Shown here: positions 47,552-58,336 of the stretch, in pieces | Numbering within the stretch: position 1 is the stretch's first letter | Layout: each line of letters begins with the position of its first letter | From: Sclerotinia nivalis | Taxonomy: Eukaryota > Ascomycota > Leotiomycetes > Helotiales > Sclerotiniaceae | NCBI GenBank assembly: GCA_029531795.1 | Contig: JAPEIS010000004.1 | Coordinates: 1,736,001 to 1,800,000, forward strand | Reading direction: 5' to 3' | DNA length: 64,000 nt | The notes under the pieces: generated by a model | Told to the model about the DNA's origin: nothing | The model's input: only the letters and a program-made list of their open reading frames with translations | Database searches by the model: none | Position numbers and translations under genes: made by a program

Positions 47552-50500
47552 TCATCGGCCATCGTCATCCTCGTCTTCCTCATCCTCATCCTCATCATCA
47601 TCACTACCGTCATCTTCTTTTGAATCGGCCACATTGCCACTAACACTATTTCCCGTAATGTCATTGCTCGAGATGCTCTCTTCCTCTTCGCTTTCTTCAT
47701 CAGGACTCTCATGGCTTTCGGCATTATTTGTGTTGTCATCATAGTTATGAGTCTTTTCTCTACTGTCAGGAGATGCTTCAGGCTCAGATTCGTATTCTGT
47801 GCCGCGTTCCTCGAATAAACAATCCGGGTGCAAAGCGTCTCTCGAACGATAGCACTTAAAACAGAGATAAAAGTCCCAGCAGGTTTGACATGTAAACCAT
47901 ATTCCCACAATTTTCTGACATTGCAGTGTTAGTGAATAAAACCTAATTACCACTTGAGCACGGTCGAGCACAGATGAGCAAATCATTACTTACAAACAGA
48001 CATCCATCACGGAAATCAGTGGAGAGCATGGAAGCCTTCTTTGAAGTATGAAATCTATGGTCCCACTTCCCGCCATTCAGAGATCGGGCATCAGCCCTCG
48101 GTGTTAAAAGTTCTATGACTTCCTCGCGCGCCCCGTAATATCTAGCGACTCTTAGTGGTGACCATGCTCTATCTAGACCCTCTCCTTTCATCCAAAGATT
48201 TGCACCATTCGACAATAAAAGCTTGATGATTTCGGGCTGTCCATCCATCGTTGTCCCCCACTCCCCACAAGTTCGTACTGCCCACATTATTGGAGTCCAA
48301 TTGTCGCAGTCAGGGTAATTGACAACCGTTGGGCCTAGAACTGCTATTGAGCACTCCAGTACCGCTTTGGCTAAGTCAATTTTGCCACTAACTACAGCAT
48401 AGTGTAGTGGTATCCTTTTTAATTGGTCCTCAGCCTCGAGAAGATTATCCTCAGCCAACAAGTTCCAATGATCAATTGTGCGAAGAGCTGCGAGGTGAAT
48501 TGGCTTTCGCCCCATCCACTGTAAGATCGCTAGAATCAGTACTGTCTATCAGAGAAAGAACTGGAAGGGAAATAAAGAATAAAGCTATATTTGGACGCAG
48601 AAAGAGTACCACATATGAAGAAACAGAAAAAGTAGAGATTGAGATCGGGTAACAGAATTAGATGGTAAGAATAAGAGAGTTAATAAACCGATTGAGCTTA
48701 CATCTGCAACATCAGATTTGGCACCTTTGTCCAAAAGAAACTTAACAAGTGATGAATCACCTTTAAGGCAAGCCTTACTTAGCGCATATCCCATCCATCC
48801 GCCAGATGCATTGATATTAGCCTTGGCATTATCTAGGAGGTATGATACCATGGGGAATTGATCATCGTCTGCACCCTCAGTGCTGCGAGCACAGACAGCC
48901 TGTAAAGCCGTGCCATACCAGTTGGGATTCGTCAAGTTCACGTTGATTCCCGAGCTTTTCTCTACCACGAGTTTCAAGAGTGGTAAGTCACCAAACGAAC
49001 AAGCAGTGAGAAGCGGTCCGCCATATCTTCCACCAGTGAGATTGACTTCCGCGTTCTTGGAGAGGAAGTATTCAACAGCATCAATATTTCGGGTTTTAAT
49101 TGCGATGCCCAAGGGGGTCATGAGATTTTCGTTGCGGATTTCTATATCAGCTCCCGCATTCACCAGAAGTTTGATCCGTGACAATGGCGTGTTTCCATTC
49201 AGACAATGCAGAGCAGTATCCCCATTATCGTCAACTAGATTTAGATCAGGCCGATATTCAAGTATAGCTCGCAAAGGCCCGTCGGAAAGATCCTCGTTTA
49301 TAAATCCATATTGCAAGGGGGAGCTGTTATGGTGGCCTCGCTGATTGATATTTGCACCAGCCTCAAGCAAAGCCTAATAATTTCAGTGTTTCCTTTGTAC
49401 ATCGCAACACCTAATGCTGTATCTCCTTCGTAGGCCCCGGCTTCGGCGTGGTGATATTTGATCTCCAAATCCAGCTTATATTGCAGACAAACCTTGACTA
49501 CTTCAATATGGTTGTATTTACTGGCAAGAAAGAGGATTTTTCCCCCCGAGCAAGTCCGATTAATGTCAGCTCCGTTCTTTAGAAGGATGCGTACAACTTC
49601 AGGAAATTTAAACCCAGCGAGTAAGGGGCCCCACCCGTCATTCAGATTCTCATCCATTTCAATATCCGCTTTTGAATCCATCAGTATCTGAATAATCTCC
49701 GGGTGATTAGCTCTAGCCGCGAAATAAATTGGTGTTCTGCCCTTGGAACCTGCGAGATTAACGTCTGCCTTTCTTTCAGCAAGGTATTTTACGACCTCGG
49801 TAAGACCATATAATGCAGCTGCCGAAATCGCCGAAAGCCTTGTTTTAGAAGACTCGTTCATTATGTTGATATCAGCTCCCTTGTCCAATAGCAATTTCAC
49901 CAACTCGACACTACCACGGCCGAGAACAGCTATGTTCAAAATCGGCTGATGGTCCGACCCAGCTTTCCAGTTAGGATCTGCTCCATTTTCGAGTAAGAGT
50001 TTACACATCTCTTTGTTTAATTCGTAAACTGCCCAAAATAATGGCGGAAGAGAGTTATCTAAAACTGTGGTAGGAGCTCCAGCTTCCAGAAGAACATGAC
50101 AGCAATTTGAGAAACCATCTATCAAGGCTTTGATCAAAAGCTCTCTTCCGTCACCAGGGTAGCTTTTGTAAGCACCGACATTCAGAAGTCTGAAATTGGG
50201 ATCAGCAATCGTGCTTATCCTCCGAAGTATGTTACTACCTACGTTTTAACGATTTCATGTTGGCCAAAATAAGCTGCCGTTTGAAGCAAGGACCAGCCAT
50301 CCTCGATGTTGGCTTTCGCTTCCAAAAGTAGTTTCACCGACTCCAGGCTTCCATAAAAACAGGCTATATCTAACGGCGTGGATTCGCATTGTGCTCGCCA
50401 ATTGATGTCTGCTTTTGCGGATATAAGAATCTTGACAATTCGTTTATAATTTAGTTGTACAGCAAGGTGAAGGGGTGACATCCTCGGCAGTGGTTCGAAA

Positions 50501-53500
50501 TCAACTGCAACACCCTGCACGAAGAACCGGGAATTAGCATTGCCTGGAAAAGTTTCGGAGCAAAAAGAGGAACAAAGGTTGCATTGAATGATAGCGAGGT
50601 TATTTCTGAGGAAGAGGAGAAGAGGAGTTATACATCAAAGAACAGAATTGGCATGAAAGCAGTATGAAATTGTGAACTGACTACGAACCCGTTTGGTGAG
50701 ATATTTAACAGCATCGTCCAATCCTAGCCAAACTTCTCTGCACAAAAGCTCAGTGGAATACTCGTATTGCTCCGAAAATCTAGAAGTGCATTTGAGAATA
50801 GTGAATAAGACACGGTAGTCAGCTGATGAGATTGAAAGTTCTAGCGCAGTCTCGGTAGGCTCGAAAAATTGAAGGAGAATATCTACCGTTGCCTGGTGTC
50901 CACCACGCGCTGCTTCGACCAGGGAAGCAGCATATTCAATATCGAGATCTTGTGAGCAGGCGCTTTTCCCAATCTTTTGAGTAATGAGGGTTTCATGTCC
51001 GAGTGAGCTGAGAATGACAATTTTCGACGATAGAGGGCCTTTGGGCCTAATAATAGGATGCGACAGAATGCGGTAGATCTTTGCCCAAATAGCCACGGTC
51101 TCTGGTTGTCCCAAAAATTTATCAACTTCAGCTACTATGTCACTAGGCTCCAATCCTTCTGAGAGTGCAATTTTGTAATGAATTGGCCAGTGCATCACAG
51201 CGTATTCTACGAGATCATGCCTCAAATTGGACAGGACATATCTGCGGATCTTGTTCCAGACCAACAAGGTAGAATGTTGCTGCTTGTTCTTGTATCTCGG
51301 TTAAGGAAAAGTACTTAAGGCAGAAAACCGCGATGTTTTTGTGAGAATTTCTTCGATTTCCACTGTAAAACCATGAGTTTGAGGGGGCCAAGGTCGTGAA
51401 AACGTCTCGTAGGGACAGGTGACAAAAGGATACTTCATTATTTTTTACAACAAATATGCCACCAAAGGTTTCATAAAGCTTTTCCATAAGTTCCTGGGTC
51501 GTAAATTCTTCTCGATCCGAAATTTCCACATTAATATCAATATCAACTCCTCGAAGTTCCCAGATTGTCAGAGGATAGGCAACCCACTCAATGACCCACT
51601 GAGCCCAGGGATGTCTTCCTGTAGGTATGGAAGCCATGATTGCTGTAACGACATGCTCTGCAGTGGCAGGCGACAAACTTTGCAGTATTCCCTTTATAGA
51701 TAATTTCGTCGTTGGATGAGGCTTGAATTTGAGCCATTTCAAAATTAAATGACATACGTAGTCTTTATTGGATTGATTGAGTATTTCTCTTAGTGGAGCC
51801 TCAAAGTTACAGTATTGTGGGCGCTCTTGAAGTAATTGTGCTAATGCATACCATACCGTTGCGGAACTTGACTTCAACCGAGGGACTGTATCAGACTGGT
51901 GTTGGTACAAGTCTATAGTTAAACATTCAGAGAGAATTTGTTGATAACCAGTGCTCGGGACAATAACCTTGAAGGGGAATTCGGAGTTCTTGGAAATGAA
52001 TGCCAGATCGGCCAAAAACCATTCACAATCTTCCTCACACAGGTCTATTCCGTTGATCACGAACCTTATATTTTTTATTATACTTGGTGGCAGAGAAGCT
52101 ATCAGTTTGTGCAGGTGCTGGCTGGTCCAGCTCTGATATTCGATGAATTTTTCGACACTAGCGTTGAAGAAATATATCCCGCGGCAGTGGCTAATCATTT
52201 GCGCCAAGAACGTGTAAAACATAGACTTTAAATTGTTAAACCGCGAGTCGTGCTTCTTGAACTCGAAATAAAGTACAGAGGTTTCAGTTGGCGCATCTTC
52301 ACCAATCCAGGCTAAATCGGCCTCAGAGCTGAGAATGCCATCGGTTACTTCAAGAGGGTATATAGGAGACGCTTGTGATAGCATAATTTTCAGGTAACGA
52401 GAAAGAGGAGAGGTAATGTCCGAAGAATAGGAAATGAAATCAAGGACGCTGCCACTAATTGAGTTGTAGTCTTCCAAGCTACAAGGAAGCTCTTTTTGTG
52501 GGCGGTTGATTCCTATGCGTTTTTCGAAAGGAACGTTCATGGTTGACATGAACTCATCAAATACCTTCCCAGTCAGCCAGCTGATCAACCTTTGTTCATT
52601 GAGTGAAGTTCTCCAAGAACAAAGATGTTATAAATATCAACTTACTTGCAGTACATGGTCCTCCCACGTCGGAAAAATGTTTATCATTCGCACTTGAACA
52701 AGTATTTTAGAATAGATAAACAAGCTGTTGATGTCGACAATTGTCGGAGAGAGTCTATTCACAGCGGTCATGAAATTCTGTAGATCCGATCTGCCATTTG
52801 TAAAAAGCAGGTTAGCAACAGATTTTTCCATATCCTCAAATGTCCGATGTCGATGCGGTGTACCGAAAGAGACCTAACATCGATCAGCATTTCTGCCACT
52901 GGTTGAAAGCTATAGCCTAATACACATACCATGGCTACAGTCGATGTTCTAATGCTTTCATCATTCGAGAGATCACAGCCGGCAAGAAGTAGTGCCTGAT
53001 AGTAATGTCAGAGCGGCATCAGGGAGCTAGTGTGCAGTGTACCCGTAACACCCACCAGAAATCAAGCGGAAGAGAAAAACAACGAGCCTCACCTGTTTAA
53101 TGATTATAAATCCTAAATCATGCCCAAGGAAAATAAGAGGACGTCTCTTGTCCCGTGATTCGAGGCCGTTGTCCGATTCAGCATCGATAACAACCTAGAT
53201 GTGTAAGCAACGGCTTTTGTGCACATTAACTTTTCAAAGACAAACATTTTCCGATGCAACTGGTTCTCTCAAATTCAAAAGATTCTTCAAAAGCTTTGAT
53301 GCCTCATCAAGAATTCCTTTTCTGGTGTAAATGGTTCCTGGAGTAGCTTCTAGGTCATAGTTATAGGTCATGATCCGCACGTTTGTGTTTGGAAACAATG
53401 CCTCTTTGAACCATGTGCCGTCCCCAAGGGGCTTTCCCCATGTATGTTTGGAATCGCCACCAAGGCCATGTACAGCGACAATACTTGTGTGAAATATGCT

Positions 53501-53669
53501 TAGCGAATGGCGATGACTATTAGATATTTAAGAGAACGCACTCATATTCTGCCGGTGTACTAGAAGAGGCTTCATTGACCATCAAGCCAAACTTCTTCTG
53601 TAACGCGGCTACACCTTTCTCAGCTTCGTTTTCGCCTGAACCGTGGACCGAAAAATCTGGCTCTGGCAT
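47552..53669 (-). pseudogene. Degenerate NLR/STAND-like gene: esterase-like, NACHT-like, ankyrin, ZZ-like
   Basis: Exons 53542-53669, 53246-53483, 53093-53194, 52930-52995 and 52646-52873 encode an alpha/beta-hydrolase-like domain (IVAVHGLGGDSKHTW). The usual nucleophile motif GxSxG reads GHDLGF, so Ser is replaced by Asp. The next piece (about 51250-52589) is NACHT-like: it has a Walker B-like FVINGIDLCEEDC but no P-loop. After that come two helical pieces and an intron at 50515-50688. A run of ankyrin repeats follows, in exons 50243-50514, about 49375-50162 and 48702-49370. The last exons are 47994-48518 and 47552-47914, ending in a ZZ-like zinc finger (CQTCWDFYLCFKCY) and an Asp/Glu tail. 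The frame breaks at 49370-49378 (one base missing in an ankyrin repeat), near 51255-51270, and at the 52590-52646 junction, where phase does not match. It is probably a decayed gene, unless sequencing errors explain the breaks. Confidence 0.7.
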
Positions 53670-54094
53670 GGCTAAAAGTCGTAGTAACCTCTTCAGCTAT
53701 TCAATGTAAATTCGATGAAATAATGTAAATCGCAAGAGTTGTGGTCTCCGGCGATAAAGTTTCTTCGCGAATGAGAGGTGCGGCTAGAGCTATTATCGGA
53801 GACTTGCCTATCTGGAAGACGTTTGAGGCATTAAAGGCTCGAGCAACTTAATGATAAGGATCTGTAACAAAACTGAGGGGCATTGAAGGCTACTCGTGTA
53901 GCATAATTCACAAGAAAAAATGAAGGCTAATTCGTTTCCTCTCGGCCTCAAAAAATTCCAGCATTCATTTTAAACAATTCATTACAACTGTCTCAAAGTG
54001 GCCATTTTCAAGAAAAAAACTCGAACTCACATAATGGCATCAGAAGTTGAAAGTTCCAGTCTCGGAGAGCCCGAGCTGCCATTTTGACATTGAA
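53670..54094. promoter_or_regulatory. Bidirectional promoter region of the NLR-like cluster
   Basis: About 425 bp separate the start of the NLR-like gene from the first ATG in frame with its plus-strand neighbour. A 17-codon frame starts at 54034 (MASEVESSSLGEPELPF) and lies just upstream in another frame; it may be an upstream ORF or the true N-terminus cut off by a frameshift. Confidence 0.45.
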
Positions 54095-54922
54095 ATGTTT
54101 CCCACCGGCGACGAGGAAAGCGGATTTCACACCAGGAATGATCCTTCAGATCCGTTGCAAAGACAGAACATCGTCAACCGGAAGGGGGCTGTTGATGTCA
54201 AATGCACATTGGTTGACGTAGTACACGGGGAATTTGAGCAGAATAACAATACACATGGTACACTTCTCATTCTCCTCTTGCGAATCGATACTCGAAAACG
54301 TTCACGTCGCGTAGCTAGCGCCGATATCTCATTTAAGTTCGCAAGTATGAAGTCAGATGGAGTTCGGCCAGAGGTGGTGCGAATATCTCTTGATGGACGA
54401 TTCGGAATGGTGGAAACGACCCAAAATGAGGAAACTAGTAGAGGAGGTAATACGAGTGTGGGAGGAAGCGCGATAGGCTTGGAAGCAAATGCGGGGCTTA
54501 CGTGGGAGAAGAAGACGATTGCTGATGTAACTGATTTTACCACTGTCGTCGGCTCTATTGATCTGATGGGCTTTGTTTATGGGCCCGATAATTGCGCTTC
54601 TTGGAGCTTGATAGAGAACAGCACCCGAAAAACAGGTGTACCTTCGGCAATGCGGGTAGGAATCCTACTGAAGCGGAAGAATAATGATCGTTTCAAATTT
54701 ATTGTGGAAGTCAAGGCTAAGGCGGACCTTTGGAGTGACTTAGAAACAGTCTTTGGCACAAAGGCAAAGGACAATCCTGTTTTATTCGACCCTAAATTGA
54801 GGCCCACGAATAAATTGATGAATTATGAGACTGCGGCAAAGAATCTTTGCGATTTTGACCTGGACTTGGTCACTGACATCACCTTTGTTACTAAAATGGG
54901 AAGTGTGGTCAAAGAGAAATGA
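54095..54922 (+). CDS. Protein of unknown function next to the NLR-like gene
   Basis: From the first in-frame ATG at 54095 the product has 275 residues (MFPTGDEESGFHTRND). The open frame extends further upstream without ATG to about 54047, so the real start is uncertain. Readable parts are DPLQRQNIVNRKGAV, LVDVVHGEFEQ, RVASADISFKFASM and LDLVTDITFVTKMG. The composition suggests a soluble beta-rich protein, with no signal peptide or membrane helix. I believe similar proteins recur in filamentous fungi, but I cannot name the family. The gene stands head to head with the NLR-like gene and four bases before the start of the subtilisin-like gene, so co-function is plausible but unproven. Confidence 0.7.
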   Translation: MFPTGDEESGFHTRNDPSDPLQRQNIVNRKGAVDVKCTLVDVVHGEFEQNNNTHGTLLILLLRIDTRKRSRRVASADISFKFASMKSDGVRPEVVRISLDGRFGMVETTQNEETSRGGNTSVGGSAIGLEANAGLTWEKKTIADVTDFTTVVGSIDLMGFVYGPDNCASWSLIENSTRKTGVPSAMRVGILLKRKNNDRFKFIVEVKAKADLWSDLETVFGTKAKDNPVLFDPKLRPTNKLMNYETAAKNLCDFDLDLVTDITFVTKMGSVVKEK

Positions 54923-54926
54923 ATGA

Positions 54927-57082
54927 ATGAATGGCAGAGGTAAGCCCGACTATTTCTCGGTTTATGGGTATCATGTGAGTTCCCGGGAAAAATACAAAAA
55001 GAAAAAGAGTGAGAAAAGTACTGGCAAGCGACAGGCGGAGAGAGCCCTACCAATCAAAGAGACCACCTTGCTGAAGATAATAGAGTTGCATAGAGGCACA
55101 AACCAAATGAGTGACCCAAAAAAAATGGCCCAGATGCCAAAGGAGATGCAAACGAGAGAGGATATCGCTCCAAAAAGGCGTAGCATGCATATAAATGCCG
55201 ATCTAAGTGGGAAATTACTTCCTATGCAGAATAAGCTCTTGCAATCGGGTCAAGTTCCGGATAGAATTCTAGCGCCCGATGCAGAAAGCACCTCACCCAC
55301 TTCTGCGCATCTTTCAAAGACCGACGTATCCAGGCAAAGCGAAATGGAATCAAAAGATGGAGAAGAGGCAACTGTCACTGACGAAAGTGCCGAAAAGATC
55401 CGAGAATTTTTGCAGATGCACTACTTGCGCACAAGAAGTCCAGAAATCGCAGCCAGACTTCTCTACGGAAAAAACTCAAAAGAGGGTATGTTCTTGACTT
55501 TCTTATCCGACAAATATGTTTAGACAGTGTGTCCATTTGTCCAGGTCACATGCCAACGATATGGGCCTTTTATCTCTTTAATTCGTTTGAAAGATTCAAA
55601 TTGGAATCATCCTCAAAGGTTTATAGCTTTTCGAATATTGGAAACTTGAGTTTGGTCGGCTATAGTAGTCCACGACATTGAATATTCTGCACGTATATGA
55701 ATTGAGTTACTTCTGGCTAACAAAAATTATAGCAAAACAAATTTGTTTCGACTTTCTGGGTGGCTCCTTGGAAGTTGATCCCGAAGAGTTCAAAGCCAGT
55801 TTTGAGCACGTAGAATTGGATTCGGTGTTGCAATATGTTGCTTTTCCCAATGTTCAAGTGCACCCGGCACCAGATCCCCCATATGCGTTGGATAGGTCTA
55901 CGGGGGGAGGCAAGGGGCGCTGTGACATGATGTTTTTCTTCCAGTGGTTGAGGCAGGATAAAGGGGTGAAACGCATCCTCAAAGTCATAGTCGACGACTC
56001 GGTGGCGCCCGTCCATAGTGATGAAGTGATCGAGAGCGCTCTTCAAGGATTTGATGTCGAAATTTTAGATTGGCGAAAGACAGACCTCTGCCCAGAGGCG
56101 ATATGGAAGTCGAGTGAAAAAATAAGGGAAGTGTATCTCCGATGGAGTGGGAACAATGCTGTTCTTCGAGGGTGGAGCGAGCCGGAAGGGTTGAGAAGGT
56201 TCGAGGATTTGACAAAAGTTCATCTCCACGTCAAACAGGTTAACCTTCCTTTCTTTATTGTCTTGAGTTATGAACTAATTAAGCCGTCTTGATGTAGGAT
56301 CTAGAAAGCCGCAGTCGCATACAAATAAATATTGACGACTTCTGCGCTCGACTCAATGATCGCACATCGATTACTGAACACCCGAGATCTTCCTCCTTGC
56401 TTCCCGAGCAGCCAGCGACACCCCCTGTGCCGGCTAGAACTATCCAAGTAAGACGAAGTGATGAAGACGGCCAAGCTGAACGGCTAGTTACTATGAATAG
56501 CGCAGATTTTGAGATGAAGCAAGAAAACAGCCTACAAGCTCATAGGTGGCTCAGTTGCATGGATGAATTTCAAGATGTGTTCCAGAATGTTTGGTCCTGG
56601 ACAATGAAACAGCAACGGCAGGCTCTAATGGAGCCCATAGAACTCGCGCTAATAGATGACGGTGTAGATCTCCTCGAGCCAATGCTCCGTGGCAAAATAT
56701 CCGGGGGTCAAACTTTTGATCACGGGGACAAGGACGCTAATCTCATACGACAGTACTGGGTCTCGGAAGGAGGTCATGGCACTGTGATGGCGAAGAACAT
56801 TACTCGCATATGTCCGATGGCCAGACTTTACGTGATCAAACTTGAAACACACTTCGATCATGAAGAGAAGAAGGCTAGAATTGGAACAAGAAGCGCAGCA
56901 GGTGTAAGATACGGCAATTTTGTTCCCCATTACACTAAAAATGGGTACTAATCGTTTTGGTTGCAATACAGGCAATCGATGCCGCCGTAGACAGAAAGGT
57001 GCAGACTCTCAATAACACCTTCAATAATCCCTACTTAGGAAATTCAAACTCAGGAATTTGCTATTTTCGTGTCTTCACGTAA
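54927..57082 (+). CDS. Subtilisin-like (peptidase S8) protein, truncated before the serine motif
   Basis: Four exons join in phase: 54927-55485, 55733-56238, 56298-56903 and 56972-57082, giving 593 residues; the start is uncertain (MSDPKKMAQ lies about 60 codons in). The first 150 residues are charged and disordered. A conserved-looking domain follows: EKIREFLQMHYLRTRSPEIAA, DMMFFFQWLRQDKGVKRILKV, VHSDEVIE and YLRWSGNNAVLRGWSEPEGL. The subtilisin part starts near residue 470 with ALIDDGVDLLEP (catalytic Asp475) and GGHGTVMA (catalytic His505). The reading frame then stops after AIDAAVDRKVQTLNN, about 40 residues on, so the Ser segment of the triad is missing. It is either a truncated gene or continues in exons I cannot find downstream. 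Subtilisin-like domains are known partners of fungal NLR-type proteins. Confidence 0.68.
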
Positions 57083-57490
57083 TATTACCTATCCTATGAG
57101 ACACTTGAATCAATGGTGTGGGATTCTTATGGGGGTGGTTGATACATCTCTCTACTAAAGAATAAAGTATATCGCAATAGTCTATCAAATGAATAGTACG
57201 TTATATACTATGCCAGTCACTGGTTTTGATTATCCGATTTCGTTTCAAATGAATGAGAGGACTTGAAGATCTCATAAGAGTTCGTGATCATGTGATAAGA
57301 CCTAGTGCCTAATCACGTGGCTACCATACATTATTGGACCAACATTGACTTTTGTATTGATACTATTACTACCTTCAGAACTATTCTCGAAAGAGCCAGA
57401 ACCGGTCAAGGGAGTGTTGATTGTCCATATTTTGCGTGGACCCAAATGTCTATCATGCCCAGGCCTGGCAGTCGAAAATTCAGATTCGCA
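57083..57490. other. Convergent 3' intergenic region
   Basis: A 0.4-kb gap with no serine-motif exon for the subtilisin-like gene that I can recognise in any frame. Overlapping plus-strand frames from 57305 are antisense to the methyltransferase. Confidence 0.5.
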
Positions 57491-58336
57491 TCATTCACAA
57501 TATGGCTTCCTCGAGATGCAGATAGCAGCTTTTGGTCGATCCAAGTATGACTGCCAATACTTCTTGCCCTTTAATTTATTTATTAGCCAAAAGAACATTT
57601 TATCGAATGGCAAGCTTACCAGCTTTTCCACGTGCTCCTCCCCTGGTAACACCACATTCCATTCGAGCCCACCCATTCCCGCTTCAAGTGCTGCTTTGGA
57701 GTACACATCCTCTCGCAAGAAATAGAATTCCCACTTAAGCTCCGGCTCAGTGAAAGCATGACAACACACCCTATAACCATCATCAACCCTCCCAAGAACC
57801 TCATAGATAGCACCGAGATGTTTCTCGTTCTCATTGAGCGGATCGTCGGGTTGAAACATGTCAATGATTGCCGCGTGAACAGTGAGTCCGATAAATTTTC
57901 CTCCAGGCTTTAAGGCGGAATAAACATTTTCAAACATCCGTTGCATCTCTTCCCCCGTAGGTGCATAATTCAACAGCCATGCCGCAACAACCAAATCAAA
58001 AGTTCCTTTTTGATCTTTGAGTTCGGCACTATCCCAAATATTTGATCGAGCGCAATTCGCAACACAGAAAGTAACATGATCTTTCATCTCGGCCGGAAGA
58101 GCTTTTTGGGCAGTGGATATCATAGCCGGAGAGATATCTAACGCCGTTACGTGAGAAGCGCCCCAGGATACCATCTGGCGTGTATAGAAGCCGGTACCGC
58201 ATGCAAGTTCGAGGACTCGTTTGGGAGAATCGAAAGGACCAATAAGTCTTTTCATAGCTACATGTTGTATCTGTTGAATTGGCATGACACTAAGAGTGTC
58301 ATATTTGGCACCGATTGAATCATATTGTGTTGACAT
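57491..58336 (-). CDS. Class I SAM-dependent methyltransferase
   Basis: A single exon of 281 residues (MSTQYDSIGAKYD). The SAM-binding motif I is VLELACGTGF (residues 41-50), followed by an acidic end of strand 2 in VTALDISP (64-70) and motif IV-like FDLVVAAWLLNYAP. The layout fits the small-molecule methyltransferase group (Methyltransf_25/11). The sequence around the motifs is complete and nothing looks broken. The substrate is unknown. The gene faces the subtilisin-like gene tail to tail, so it is not in an obvious cluster with it. Confidence 0.88.
   Translation of the reverse strand: MSTQYDSIGAKYDTLSVMPIQQIQHVAMKRLIGPFDSPKRVLELACGTGFYTRQMVSWGASHVTALDISPAMISTAQKALPAEMKDHVTFCVANCARSNIWDSAELKDQKGTFDLVVAAWLLNYAPTGEEMQRMFENVYSALKPGGKFIGLTVHAAIIDMFQPDDPLNENEKHLGAIYEVLGRVDDGYRVCCHAFTEPELKWEFYFLREDVYSKAALEAGMGGLEWNVVLPGEEHVEKLVSLPFDKMFFWLINKLKGKKYWQSYLDRPKAAICISRKPYCE

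Noticed and set aside
55555..55630. Possible extra exon GHMPTIWAFYLFNS in the subtilisin-like gene
   Set aside because: It fits the incoming phase, but its exit does not match the next exon, and direct joining keeps the frame.
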